Shown here: piece after piece, positions 19,956-30,417 of the stretch
How the letters are laid out: the number at the start of each line of letters is the position of its first letter
Position numbering within the stretch: the stretch's first letter is position 1
DNA from: Pycnococcus provasolii
Taxonomy: Eukaryota; Chlorophyta; Pseudoscourfieldiophyceae; Pseudoscourfieldiales
DNA length: 64,000 nucleotides
Direction: 5' to 3'
Assembly (NCBI GenBank): GCA_049487715.1
Contig: CP150579.1
Location: 463,595-527,594, forward strand
Notes under the pieces: generated by a model
What the model was told of the DNA's origin: nothing
Databases searched by the model: none
The model's input: only the letters and a program-made list of their open reading frames with translations
Program-made: the position numbers and the translations under genes

Positions 19956-21485
19956 ATGGTGATGACTACTACTAGTACCTCTGGTGGTGGTGGCCATGTT
20001 GTGTCAGAGGTGCTCTCCCTGGAATCATCCTCCCTGATTCGTGGTGGTCCCAGTGAGTACTCAGGCTCGAGTTTGAGTTTGGTGGGGGAGGAGGAGGAGG
20101 AGGATGCCGCTGATGTTTGGGCGTCGGCCGACGCCAACACGCTGCGTGCCGTGCGCCAACTCACCTTCCAGGCACTAGCAGACGCGCTGCCTCCGTCCGA
20201 AGTCGACGAAGTCAGGCAACTCGTCGGACGCGCGCTCGTTGACGAGAACGAGGACCTCATGAGAGAGGCGGATGCGCTCGCGGAAATCTTAGGGGATGTG
20301 CAGATGCAAAACGCCGCGCTCGTCGCGAGGCAGAAACTTGCGGACGAACCCGCAAGAAGATTGGCCGTGCAGCACGTCACGTCCCTGCTCGAGGGACTGC
20401 ACCGCGCCGTCGCCAAGTCCACGCAGGCGGTCGCAGCAGTCGCGGGGGACGCGACGTACGTCGATGACCCCACAAACCTCGTCAGAATAAGAGAAAGGCA
20501 GGCGCTCGGAGTCGAGACGGACGCGAACACCAAGCAGCTGTACGAGTACGTGCTCGCGCAGCCGGTTCCGCCGACGGGAGGTTGTGGAGGAGGACTGATA
20601 CCACCCGGCTCGCCGAACGAAGCCGGAAGCAACAACAACAGCGCGCCGTCGTCCAGGCCGTCAACGCGCGGGTCGCTGCGCACGCCGCCAAGCAGGCCGC
20701 AGAGCGCGAGGTCCGGAAGCGGCGCGTCGTCCGCAAGGCCGCCGAGCGCACGCGCCGCGGAACTCGCGCCGCAGGTGTCCGTCAGCCGACACGATGCCGC
20801 GGCTGAAAAAGCGCTCGAAAGCGTGCGTGCGGCGCTTGCCGAGGAAAAGGAACAGCTTCTCGACGACATCGCCTACCTGCACATCTGCCTCGAGGACGAG
20901 ACGGATCGAACGATGCACGTGCAGCGCGCGCCGCCACCCGTGGCTGCGCTGCAGAGATGGGGCGACGAGCTCGCACGCGCCGTTTCTGTGGAGGAGGAGC
21001 GCGCGGAGCACGAGGAGCGCGTCGCGGACATGCTCACAAGCCACGCGAGTGATAGCGCGCGCGGGCATCGGGGACACGTGCGAAGACTTCGCCACGTGGT
21101 GGAGGGAACGAGGCCAAGCACGAGCGACGGAGGTGACGACGAAGCGGAGGAGAAGGCTGCGGCATCTCCGAACAAGGCGTCGGTGGCAGATGTCCCACCC
21201 ACCACGCAAAAGGTGCCAAGCCCGCCGACGGAAAAGCGAGATCCGTCATCTGCGTCGCCAACGACGGCACGGGCGAGCATTCGTCCTCTGCCACGTGCCG
21301 CAAGACGGCATCACGCCGCAGCCGCAGCCGCAGCCGCAGCCGCAGCCGCAGCCGCCGCGGCTAAGTCCACATCCTCGCCGTCGCCGTCAACTACGTCGTC
21401 AAGCACCCTCTCTCCGCCCACCCTAGGTGTGCGCTTGTACGGCGCAGACCTGAGTCGTCGGCTAAAGATGTCGTCGAATGTGTAA
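19956..21485 (+). CDS. CCDC24-like coiled-coil protein
   Basis: A 509-aa product from ATG 19956. The N-terminal ~40 residues are disordered. Residues ~60-165 are helical (LPPSEVDEVRQLVGRALVDE, then LLEGLHRAV) and resemble the CCDC24 family of cilium-associated coiled-coil proteins. A second helical segment near 275-345 has AEEKEQLLDDIAYLHICLEDE, also like CCDC24. Between and after these are low-complexity linkers, including an Ala16 run encoded by GCC/GCA repeats near residue 450. The family match is from memory of the pattern and is moderate. The window also has a dynein-2 subunit, which fits a ciliary context but is not a direct link. Confidence 0.55.
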   Translation: MVMTTTSTSGGGGHVVSEVLSLESSSLIRGGPSEYSGSSLSLVGEEEEEDAADVWASADANTLRAVRQLTFQALADALPPSEVDEVRQLVGRALVDENEDLMREADALAEILGDVQMQNAALVARQKLADEPARRLAVQHVTSLLEGLHRAVAKSTQAVAAVAGDATYVDDPTNLVRIRERQALGVETDANTKQLYEYVLAQPVPPTGGCGGGLIPPGSPNEAGSNNNSAPSSRPSTRGSLRTPPSRPQSARSGSGASSARPPSARAAELAPQVSVSRHDAAAEKALESVRAALAEEKEQLLDDIAYLHICLEDETDRTMHVQRAPPPVAALQRWGDELARAVSVEEERAEHEERVADMLTSHASDSARGHRGHVRRLRHVVEGTRPSTSDGGDDEAEEKAAASPNKASVADVPPTTQKVPSPPTEKRDPSSASPTTARASIRPLPRAARRHHAAAAAAAAAAAAAAAAKSTSSPSPSTTSSSTLSPPTLGVRLYGADLSRRLKMSSNV

Positions 21486-21633
21486 AATGAAGTAATACCA
21501 CCCCATAACTAATTTCGTCCGCCTCCTCTGCCTTTCGCCTCGCATCGTCCTCCTCTTGTAGTTCTTGTCTTGCCAGAGTTGCAGGGCAACTCCGCGATCC
21601 TCCTTCTTCTCTTCGCGCCTTAAGGCTTGCGTC

Positions 21634-21963
21634 TTATCGTGAGCGAGCGATAATCTCCTCGTAGAGGCCTTTGCGCACCTCCTCAAATCTCCACCACGGG
21701 GTTCCGTCGGGAACCTTGCATAGCGCACGTGCATAGTACCGTTTTTTAAATGAGATCTGATGTTGCGGGCACGCGAGCCGCGTACACAAACTGTTCACCG
21801 GCTTTCGTGAATTCAAGCACTCAAAGAAGTAGCCATCATTCGGCAGCCGAATATCGATCGTCGTCGCGTCGTTCGGATCGGAGGTTTTGTTTGCGAGCGG
21901 CGGCGGCTTGGCGCTCGTGCGCGATCGCTGCGTGCTCCGTTGGCCGTCTGGATGCGGTCAGGT
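21634..21963 (-). pseudogene. Orphan coding fragment (C-terminal exon or gene remnant)
   Basis: A ~108-codon minus-strand frame, open from just after a TGA near 21963 to TAA at 21634-21636, has no ATG. From about 21875 down it looks protein-like: IDIRLPNDGYFFECLNSRKP, then CPQHQISFKKRYYARALC, then GTPWWRFEEVRKGLYEEI. It could be a 3' exon whose 5' exon I cannot find, or the tail of a decayed gene. Function unknown. Confidence 0.3.
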
Positions 21964-22072
21964 GCACGCCGCCGTCTGGCATTATTGGGGCAATATCGCC
22001 AAAACCCCAACTGAAATCTGAAATTCTGTTTAACCCCTGATCTGAGTGATGTCCCGCAGAGCACGCGGAAGG

Positions 22073-22157
22073 ACCGTGCGAGGGCACGAGGAATTACCGT
22101 GCGAGGGCACGTGGATGCACCGTGCGAGGGCACGTGGGACCGTGCGCGCGCACGAGG
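22073..22157 (+). repeat. Four tandem hairpin-forming repeats
   Basis: Units starting at 22073, 22096, 22119 and 22139 share ACCGTGCGAGGGCACG, each an imperfect hairpin (CGTGC/GCACG arms). The last has CGCGCG in the loop. They lie between the orphan fragment and the end of the CotH-1 gene. Function unknown. Confidence 0.7.
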
Positions 22158-22254
22158 CGCATGGAAAACGGTAGTGGTGGTGGTGGCGGTGGGGGAAGGA
22201 GCTGGCGGTTTGTTTTTTTAGGTTTTCTTTGTTGTTACTTTTTCCCTACTACTA

Positions 22255-24118
22255 CTACATCCTATTATCTACATACATCCGCCGAGTCAATACATTACAG
22301 CTAAAAATCATCAATAGCACTGTCGACCACAAACCAAGCTGCCACAACGTAGCTTCGAGCATGTAGTTGTTTGGCACAATGTCACCTTGCCAAATGGGGT
22401 GGTCGCATCGTTCGCAATAGTCGGGATCGAGTGCTTCACATCGCACACGAATGACATCGTCTCCGCCGTCTCTCGCCCGATAGCGCAGCACTTTGGGTGT
22501 CAGAGGAACGAGGGCGTTGTCCATGTACTCGAGTCGCCGAAGGATCCATTCAGCAAGATCACGCGTTGCGTCCGCGTACGTGTTGTATTGGCGAGGATTT
22601 GGCCAGACGTATCGGTCAATTCCACCCCACCTTTCGAAATTCCGATCTGCGGCACTGGTATTCGTCGCGTTGTCGTCAATCGTGCTCATCGCTGATGAGT
22701 ACGCATCCACCAAGTCTCGTACCTCTGCATCACTCCATGCACCACCGTTGCGCAGCTGTGCCCACCTCCGCGACACATGGCATCGAAATCCAAGGCGAGG
22801 GGTCGAGTCAAGGCCATCCAAAGCACAAGCCCGGTTCACGGCATCATCGACAGACTTTGTTTTGACTTGCACGGACGCGGTGTCGGCACTACTATCGTCG
22901 TTGTCGTCAAGTAGATAGTAGCGAAAGAAGTCTGAGACGTGTGAAATTTGGGCGCCATTTGGGTGTACAAACTGAAGATGGTCACCACCACCATGCGTGC
23001 CCTGGTAAAAGCAATTGCCGAACGCGAGATTGAAATCCCAGCCAGGCCCAAGGCGGATGCGACCACCGCCGTGCGCATCTTGCCGATTGGCATGCATGAA
23101 AGTGCTGAAGAAGTATGCGTCAACGTTCGCGCCTAATTCCTGCACAAGAAACTGGTCAATCCAGCTTGCGACGTCTACACGATCGAGAGCAGGTTTAGGC
23201 GTTCTGAACGGGCGCGAATTCACACCGCTGTCTTTCCAGTTACCGCACGGATCCTCGTCGAAGATTAAACGCGCCAACCTGTCGTCGTCGTCGTCGTCCT
23301 AGCGAAAGTATTCCCAAAGCACGCCCAATATCTGCACCCACTTTGAGCAGATCTGACCGCGAGAAGTCGTTCTTGTGTGTAGCATTGCTGCCCACAAGAT
23401 GCCAGACATTCATTGCCGTTGGTGTGCATGGCCACAGATGAGGGCGCAAGCTTGTGGAGATGCGGTCTGGGTGGTCGACTTTGACGAAGAATCCTTTCGA
23501 CTGAAGCAGCCTATTCCTGTCGTCGTCGTCGTCATCCTCGTCGTCGTCACGAAGGGTGAGCCGAAGTCTCTGGATCGTGACAGTCTCCATCAGCACGTAC
23601 ACACCCTCGTAAGCCCCATTCAGCGTAAGTTCGATGGGAATGGCACGCGGCACGAAGGCGGCAGCAGCACGCTCCGAACCGTCGTCCTCGTCATCATCAC
23701 TACTACCACGCTGCATTCCAGCCATGAGTTGCATCATCACGAGGTTACGGATGAGTGTCTTGTCGCTGAAGGGTCCGTGTAGTGCAAATTCGTTGTGCAC
23801 AGGAGAAGTGGCAAGACCGTCGCGTTTGTCGTCGTCGCAGACGAACAAATCGACATCCACGGACGTTTCGAGCTTGTAGCTCTTCTTGTCGAACAGACGC
23901 GAAGAGTGCCCTCGTGTACGTATTCGCGCGTTTCCCTCAAACGGGAATCGTAGGGTGTAAACGCACGCGTGAGCCAGACGACGGGAAAAAGGAGGTGGCA
24001 CGTGCGTGACATTCAAGCGTCCTGACAGCCAAATGTCGTTATCGCCATAGCTGCCGATTCCGTACTCTGGAAGCACATCCAGCGCCACCTGCGCGAGAGC
24101 GCGATTATGGCTCACCAT
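22255..24118 (-). CDS. CotH-type protein kinase-like protein (CotH-1), one frame change
   Basis: CotH proteins have a kinase-like fold; bacterial CotH phosphorylates spore-coat proteins. Two abutting frames make one gene of ~610 aa. The N-terminal frame (ATG 24118 to 23240) has RTRGHSSRLFDKKSYKLE, then FALHGPFSDKTLIRNLVMMQL and YEGVYVLMETV. The C-terminal frame has DQFLVQELGANVDAYF and RIRLGPGWDFNLAFGNC with the metal-binding Asp, and ends in a hydrophobic helix (LWSTVLLMIFSCN). The switch is at about 23296, where a putative 43-nt GT-AG intron (GTGGGT...CGCTAG, about 23296-23338) would join LLK to DDDDDRLARLIF in phase. A one-base indel is the alternative. No signal peptide is visible at this ATG. 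A paralogue lies at 53887-55953. Confidence 0.7.
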
Positions 24119-24235
24119 CTATGAATTGAAAAAGATTGACCGGAGAGAAAATCTAAATTCAAAAACGAGTGAGGTGGGACCCGTTCTTTGGAAAGAGAAC
24201 CGTTCATCGCTCCCGGACGTCGCGAGCCATTCGCT

Positions 24236-25066
24236 ATGCGCGCGGCGTCCGCCGCCGCAGCGCTCGCGCCGGCGGTGTCTTTCCCGAGACACCGCCGCCG
24301 CCGCGGCGCCCCTCCGGTCGCCGCGCGCGCGTCGGACAACCTCGGGCTGACCCTCGAGGCCCCCGGGTGGAGCGGAGGGTATGGAACCGGAGGAAGGGTG
24401 TGGCTCTCGTCGGACGTGCTCATCGAATTCCTCCGAGAGAACGACGACGTCGTCCGCGACGCGTCCGTGGTCGAGCTCGGGAGCGGCACCGGCGCGGTCG
24501 GGATCGCCGCCGCGGCGCTCGGCGCGCGTAGCGTGATTCTCAGCGACGGCGGCTCGGATTCGCTCGTGCGGCTCGCGAAGGACAACGCCTCGCGAAACGT
24601 CGCGAGCGGGGCGATCGACGGCGCGAAGACGACGATCGACGTCGCCGCGTATCGATGGAACGACGCGGCGCCGCCGGCGGAGATGCTCGCCGCGGCGCCG
24701 TTCGACGTGATACTCGGGTCCGACTGCACGTACAGCGTCAGCTCGCACGGGGCGCTGTGCGACGCCGTCAAGGCGTTGCTCGCGCTCAGCGGCGGCGGCG
24801 ACGGCGGCGAGGCGTCGGAATCAGAAAACGACGACGACGGCGGCGGCGGGCGCTGCAGGGTCATACTCGGGCACCAGCATCGGACGTTACCGGCGTTCCT
24901 CGCGGGAAGAGGCTTCGCCGTTAACGGATGGGGACGTGACCCGCACCTGGACATGTTCGTGAAAACCGCGAGAGAACGAGGACTCGACGCGAACGAAATC
25001 CAGACGACGAAGTTGAGATGGCACGGTCTCCTAAACGTGACGCTGCTGGAGCTCACGATAGCGTAG
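24236..25066 (+). CDS. Class I SAM methyltransferase, METTL/FAM86 (Methyltransf_16) type, probably plastid-targeted
   Basis: A 276-aa protein from ATG 24236, predicted to methylate protein lysines. The first ~30 residues (Ala-rich, then RHRRRRGAPPVAARAS) look like a transit peptide. Motif I is VVELGSGTGAVGIAAAALGA near residue 80; FDVILGSDCTYS near 157 is the post-motif that defines this family. Composition stands out: codons are almost all G/C-ended, with dense CG dinucleotides and tcg/gcg preference beyond the neighbours. That suggests recent transfer, a compositional island, or strong codon bias. It starts 117 bp from the divergent CotH-1 start. Confidence 0.75.
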   Translation: MRAASAAAALAPAVSFPRHRRRRGAPPVAARASDNLGLTLEAPGWSGGYGTGGRVWLSSDVLIEFLRENDDVVRDASVVELGSGTGAVGIAAAALGARSVILSDGGSDSLVRLAKDNASRNVASGAIDGAKTTIDVAAYRWNDAAPPAEMLAAAPFDVILGSDCTYSVSSHGALCDAVKALLALSGGGDGGEASESENDDDGGGGRCRVILGHQHRTLPAFLAGRGFAVNGWGRDPHLDMFVKTARERGLDANEIQTTKLRWHGLLNVTLLELTIA

Positions 25067-25245
25067 CGCGATAGACATCAACAGAGAGAGATGACGTCAA
25101 AGCTTGCATGCGCGGACAACAACAGAATGCAAATCATGAATTAGCGCTGATATTAAAAGCACTGTGTATGAAACACCAACCTCACCTCGCTGCTCCCCAC
25201 GATTTTTCCCTTGAAAGTATGTTGTGTTTTCGTGAATGTCGTCGT

Positions 25246-28200
25246 TTAGCGTGTCTCACACTGGTTCACCTTGCTGGCAAATCGAAGCGAGCACAACGTC
25301 TCGTGACTCGACGCCGCGCTCGGGCTCACGTTGACGAACATCAACGTCTTCGCGTCGCCACTCAAGCAAGGCTGAAGCAGGTACGTGAGCTTGCTGTTGC
25401 GGTACGGCACGTGAGCATCCGCCTTCTTCGAACCCGCCTTCTTGGAGGCGATGGACGAAATAACGTCGCCGAGAGCACTCAAGCTCTTGTTGATGTGCTG
25501 AGCCTCCTTCAGGCGATCACCCTTCGCCTGCGTCTTCGCAAGGCGCTCCGATCCAGCAAGGTCAACCAAGTTCAGCACGCCCTTGATCTCGCGTCCGTCG
25601 CCCATCGTGCCATCGTCACTCATCTGCTTACCCTTGATGATCAGGCGGAAGATGCAGTGGCTGCGGCTTGATCTCTCATTCATGGATGTGGATGCGGTCG
25701 TGCGCCGCGCGTTAGCACGGTCGAGCAGCTTTTGCACCTGCGCCGAGTCCGAGACGGGGACGAGAGCCGCATCGCCAATCGTCGTGTTGCCCTGCGCGTC
25801 GTGCTTGATGCTCAGGCTGGGTCCCGCGGCGTTTGCATTCGCGGTCATGGAAAAGTCAGCCGCCACTGTCTCCTTCTTCGCTCCTAGCAGGTCGCGAACC
25901 TCCTCGTTGTACACCTCAAGGAGCTGCGCCTGCATATCGAACGACCATCCCATCTCCTGCTCGAGCTTCTTGGCATGCTGAAAGATCTGCGCGAGCGAGC
26001 GAGGGATGATGCCCTGGTGCTCCTCACCCTCACCGCCAACCATCGTGTACGTCTTGCCCGATCCCGTCTGCCCGTACGCGAAGATGCAAACGTTGTATCC
26101 GTCGAGCGCGCTCTGCACGAGCTGGCTGATCTCCGTGAAGATTGCCGACTGATTCGTGGACGGGCTGAACACCTTGTCGAAGGTGAACAGGTGACGCTCC
26201 TCACGTGCGCCACGTCCCATCGCCGACTGCGCTCCGGCAGTCATGAGAGCAAGCTCGTCGGAAGACTCCGTCATCTGTAGCGCTTCATTCGCCGCGTCGT
26301 CCGTCTCCATCTCATCCGACGAAAGAGGGCGCGCACGGCAGAAGACGCGAACGTTGCCCTTGAGCTCCATGATGGTGTTGTGAAGCCTTCGTCGGATCAT
26401 CTCGCCCTCGGCCACACGCCTTTCCGCCTCAGAAAGCGACTTAGCGAGCGCCATGGCGCGTGCCTGAAGGCTGCTCGCGTCCGTCTGCGACGTTGCCGCG
26501 ATGCGCTCGTACTCCGCCGTCGCGGCACGAAGTCTTTCCACCTCCGCGTGCTCAATCTCCGCGCGCGATGAAAGTTCCGCGCACTCCTGACCTTTCGCGG
26601 TGAGCTGCGCATCGAGCGAGCGGCTGCGCTCCTCGAGACTTGCACGCTCGCGTTCGACAAGCGCCATCTGCGATTTTGTGGAGTTGAGCTCCGCCTCCGT
26701 GGCGGTCAGCTTTGTGCACACCTCCTGCTTTTCGGAGCAGACCGCATCATGCTGTGCCGAAAGCTCCGTCAGCTTCGTCGTGGTATCGTTCACCTCGCTC
26801 GAAAGCTTCCCCACCTTTTCCGTGAGCGTCGCGCACTCCGTCTCCGAGGCGGAGAGCTTCGTGCACGCCTCCTGCTTCTCCGCGCACACCGTCTCGTGCT
26901 GGGCAGTGAGCTGCGTCAGCTGCGTCGTTGGTCTCGCTCACCTCTCCCGTAAGCTTCTCCACCTTCGTCGTGAGCGATGCGCACTCCGTCTCCGAGGCGG
27001 AGAGCTTCGTGCTCACCTGCTCCTTCTCCGCGCACACCGTCTCGTGCTGGGCAGTGAGCTGCGTCAGCTGCGCGTTGGTCTCGCTCGCCTCGCTCGACAG
27101 CTTCCCCACCTTTTCCGTGAGCGTCGCGCACTCCTCCGTGCGGTTCGAAAGGTTCTCGGACGTCGCCGCGAGTGACGCCGTCGTCTCCGCCAGCTCCGCG
27201 CTCGTCGAAGCGAGCTTCGCAGATGTCTGCGCGAGCTCGGCGGACGTGTTGGCATGTTCCGTGCGCACGGTGGCAAGCGTTGCGCTCGTCTCATCGCGCG
27301 TCTTGCACGCGCTGGCCAGGTCGCCCTCGAGCTGCGCCTTTGCGGCGCTGAGGTTCTGCACCTCTCCGTCGAGTCGTCGCGCCTTGTCGTTGCTGTCATC
27401 GAGAGCAGTCTTCAGTCCAGCCACCTCGGCGGTGAGCATCGCCTTGGCGCTGCTCAGCTCCGCGTTCGACGCGTTCGCGTTTGACAGCTCCGCGGTGAGC
27501 GAGGCTTTGTTCGCCTCGAGTTCTGGAATGGTCTTGTTCGTCGCGTTGTCGAGCTGCATGCTGACGGCTGTGTACGACCCCTTGAGCTCACCGAGTTCCT
27601 CGGCAAGCTTCGCCTTTTCCGTGAGCATGTTCTGAACCTGCGCGGCGGACTCCGCGTTGTCCTTCATGAGCTTCGCGTTGCTTTCCTGCAGGCTCTGCCC
27701 GTACACCTGCGCCTGCTCCACCTTCTCGTTGAGCTTTCCGCACTCCTCCTTGAATTTCGCGACGTCGTCGTTGGATCGCGCGAGGTCTTTCGAGAGTTCC
27801 GCCGCCTCGCTCTTTGCGTCGTCTCGCTGTCCGGTCATCTCCGCGAGATTTTCCTGCAGTCCCGCCTTGTCCACCTCGAGCGCGACGACGTTCGACTGCA
27901 GCGCGGCTTTTTCCTCCTTGAGCGTCGCACAGTCCTTCGCCTTATCGTTGAGCCTTCCGTTGAGTTCGTCGTACTCCTTTTGCTTCTCCGCGAGTTCGTG
28001 GTCCGCCTTTTCGTTCGCTTCTTGAACGTCCGCGCGCGCGACCGCCTCCTCCTCGAGCGCGTGTTTGTATCCGACACGCATGCGTCGCAGGTGCGCGAGC
28101 GCCGCATCGAACTTCCCCTTGTGGTCAAACTTCTTGAATCCCTGCAGTTTGTGTTCGATGAGCGCGTCGTGCGTCCATCCGTCGTTGCACAGGTCTTCCC

Positions 28201-28447
28201 ACGTCGCTCCCGAGTCCGCCGTCGCCGCGGCGTTTCCTCCTCCGTTGTTTTGTCCCGAAGGCGCAGCGGGCGTGAACGAGACGTTCGAGGTGGACCTCTT
28301 GACAGACTTCGCCGGTCCGATGTCCACCTGTGCCGCGTCTTTGATTTTGCGTTTGTTCGACGGAACCTTGGAAGCGGGAACGATGTTATCGTCGAGAACA
28401 GCGAGCGCGTTGGTTTTGGTAGTAGGTTTGGGTATGCGCGACTCCAT
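25246..28447 (-). CDS. Kinesin-14 (C-terminal motor), frame broken by one extra base
   Basis: A minus-end-directed microtubule motor of ~1065 aa. The N-terminal frame (ATG 28447) has a basic tail, then a very long coiled coil. The last part consists of ~35-residue repeats (ECATLTEKVGKLSSEV, TQLTAQHETVC, EKxxVxTKLSASETE). The motor is C-terminal in the next frame: RVFCRARPL, P-loop FAYGQTGSGKTYTM, switch I NERSSRSH, switch II LVDLAGSE and YRNSKLTYLLQ. At about 26925 one coiled-coil repeat has GCGTCGTTGG where the next copy has GCGCGTTGG. That extra T shifts the frame, and removing it restores continuity. The homologous repeat makes this the best-supported break in the window: an assembly error or a recent mutation. 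Confidence 0.85.
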
Positions 28448-28781
28448 GACTGTTACTCTGTAGACTTCTACAGACTATCTATGAAGGAAAGGTGTTGTAA
28501 ACAAACAGTGCGTGTGGAATGAGAATGATATCTGTCAGTTGGAGAAGAAAAGGAGGGGGAAGGGAAAAGGGAAGGGGGAAAGGGGGGAACAATACCAGCG
28601 AGTTAACAATGGGACTAATTAATCCCCCCCGGGGGCTGCTAATAATAATCCGGGTCCCCCCCGCGGGGAATATTAGTCTAAGATCGGGTAACAACGAAAA
28701 GGAACACTTCGTCGGAGTAGGGGTTAGGGGTTAGACTTTAGGGCTTAGGGAAATCGCCTCACCTACCTCCTGTGGTTCTGA
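28448..28781. other. Intergenic with telomere-like tract
   Basis: Upstream of kinesin-14. Purine-rich at 28550-28590, C/G runs near 28625 and 28660, and a degenerate telomeric tract at 28718-28750 (GGGGTTAGGGGTTAG, then GGGCTTAGGG). No gene seen. Confidence 0.5.
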
Positions 28782-29009
28782 TTCGCTCCGACAGTGCAAA
28801 CAACAACTATACCAACTACTACTACAGCTACTACTCTAGTCACGACGTCGACCAAAGGGACGACGTCCACGACAACGAAGGTCGTTAATGGCGCCTCGTC
28901 CGTGACAACTAAAGCGAGCCTTGTGAACCCGCCAACCAGCGGAAGGAGATCAAGTACTGCCATCTTTGTAGTCGCGGCCATTGTTTCAACGGCTGCGGTA
29001 CTCTGCTAA
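28782..29009 (+). pseudogene. Thr-rich fragment with GPI-anchor-like C-terminus (3' exon or remnant)
   Basis: Open from after a TGA at 28779-28781 to TAA at 29007-29009, with no ATG. It encodes ~40 Thr/Ser-rich, mucin-like residues, then a small-residue cleavage site (SGRRSS) and a C-terminal hydrophobic tail (TAIFVVAAIVSTAAVLC). This is the pattern of a GPI-anchored cell-surface protein end. A pyrimidine-rich stretch ending CAG at 28793 could be a splice acceptor, but no 5' exon was found. Confidence 0.35.
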
Positions 29010-29088
29010 ACCTACCCGGGTATATAAAACGAAATTTGTTATTTTAAGATTTGTCCACCCCTCTTCCAGTACCTCCTTCACCGCCGTT

Positions 29089-30377
29089 TCACTTGGCGAC
29101 GAACATCAGGCTGGACCAAGGGGCGACGTTGTAGACGCTGCCAGCATCAATGGGCGCATCCTTGCCGTTGAACTCCATGTCACGCGGGCCTGGTAAGTTC
29201 GTGTCCACGACGCGGTACCACTGCCTGCCATTCGGGGCGGCGGGAATGGCCCACTTGATCCAGTAATCGTGCGCGTTGAATGCGAGAAGCAGGTCACCGT
29301 TGCGTGTCGACTCGTCCATCTGAAGGTCCGGGCGCCACGGATTAGCGTCACCTCCAACGCCACGTGGGCAGTGCAGCGTACACGCGAGGAATTTGGACTC
29401 CAGATTGTCCCAGTTCGTCTCGTGCCACTTCACGTCTCCGTCGCCGAGAAAGTCTGAGCGGCCGAGCGCAGGATGCTGACGGCGGAAGTGCGCGAGCTCG
29501 CTCGTGAATTTCACGAGGTCGGATTCCTGCGCCACCTTGTCCCAGTTCATCCACGTCATCTCGTTGTCGTGCCCGTACGTGTTATTGTTGCCGTTCGTGC
29601 TCAGGCCGTACTCGTCACCCATGCGCATCATCGGCGTGCCCTGGCTCATCAGCAGCGCGAACGTGAAGTTCTTCATTTGGCGCACGCGAAGGCCGTTCAC
29701 GCCCTCATCGTTCGTCTCACCCTCCACGCCACAATTCCAGCTGAGGTTGTCGTTCGATCCGTCGCGACCACCCTCGCCGTTCGCGTCGTTGTGCTTGCCG
29801 TTGTACGACACGAGGTCGCGCAGGCTGAAGCCGTCGTGGCACGTCACGAAGTTCACGCTGTGGTACGGCTTTCTGTTGTTGTAGTTGTACAGATTCGCCG
29901 AGCCGCACAGCGCCGTCGCGAACGACTTCTTCATGCCGCCGTCACCCTTGACGAACTTTCGAACGATGTCGCGGTACTGTCCATTCCACTCAGCCCAAAT
30001 GTCCCAGTTGGGGAACTTGCCAACGAGGTAGAGACCACCGCAGTCCCAGGGCTCGGAGATGAGCTTCGTCTTGCTCAGCACCGGGTGCTTGGAGATTTCG
30101 CGAATGAGTGGCGGATCCTCGAGCGGCTTGCCGCCGCTGTCGCGGCAAAGCACGGATGCGAGGTCGAATCGAAAGCCGTCAACGTGGAACTCCTCCACCC
30201 ATCGCACGAGACTGTCAATGATCTGCTTCTTGACCATGGGGTGGTTCGCGTTGACGGAGTTTCCGCATCCGGAATAGTTGCACATCATGTCGTACTCCCC
30301 CATGTTGATCATGTAATACGCCTTGTTATCGATGCCTCGCCAGCTGATGTGATACGCCTCGACGTCCCCGCCCTCGA

Positions 30378-30417
<40 letters not shown>

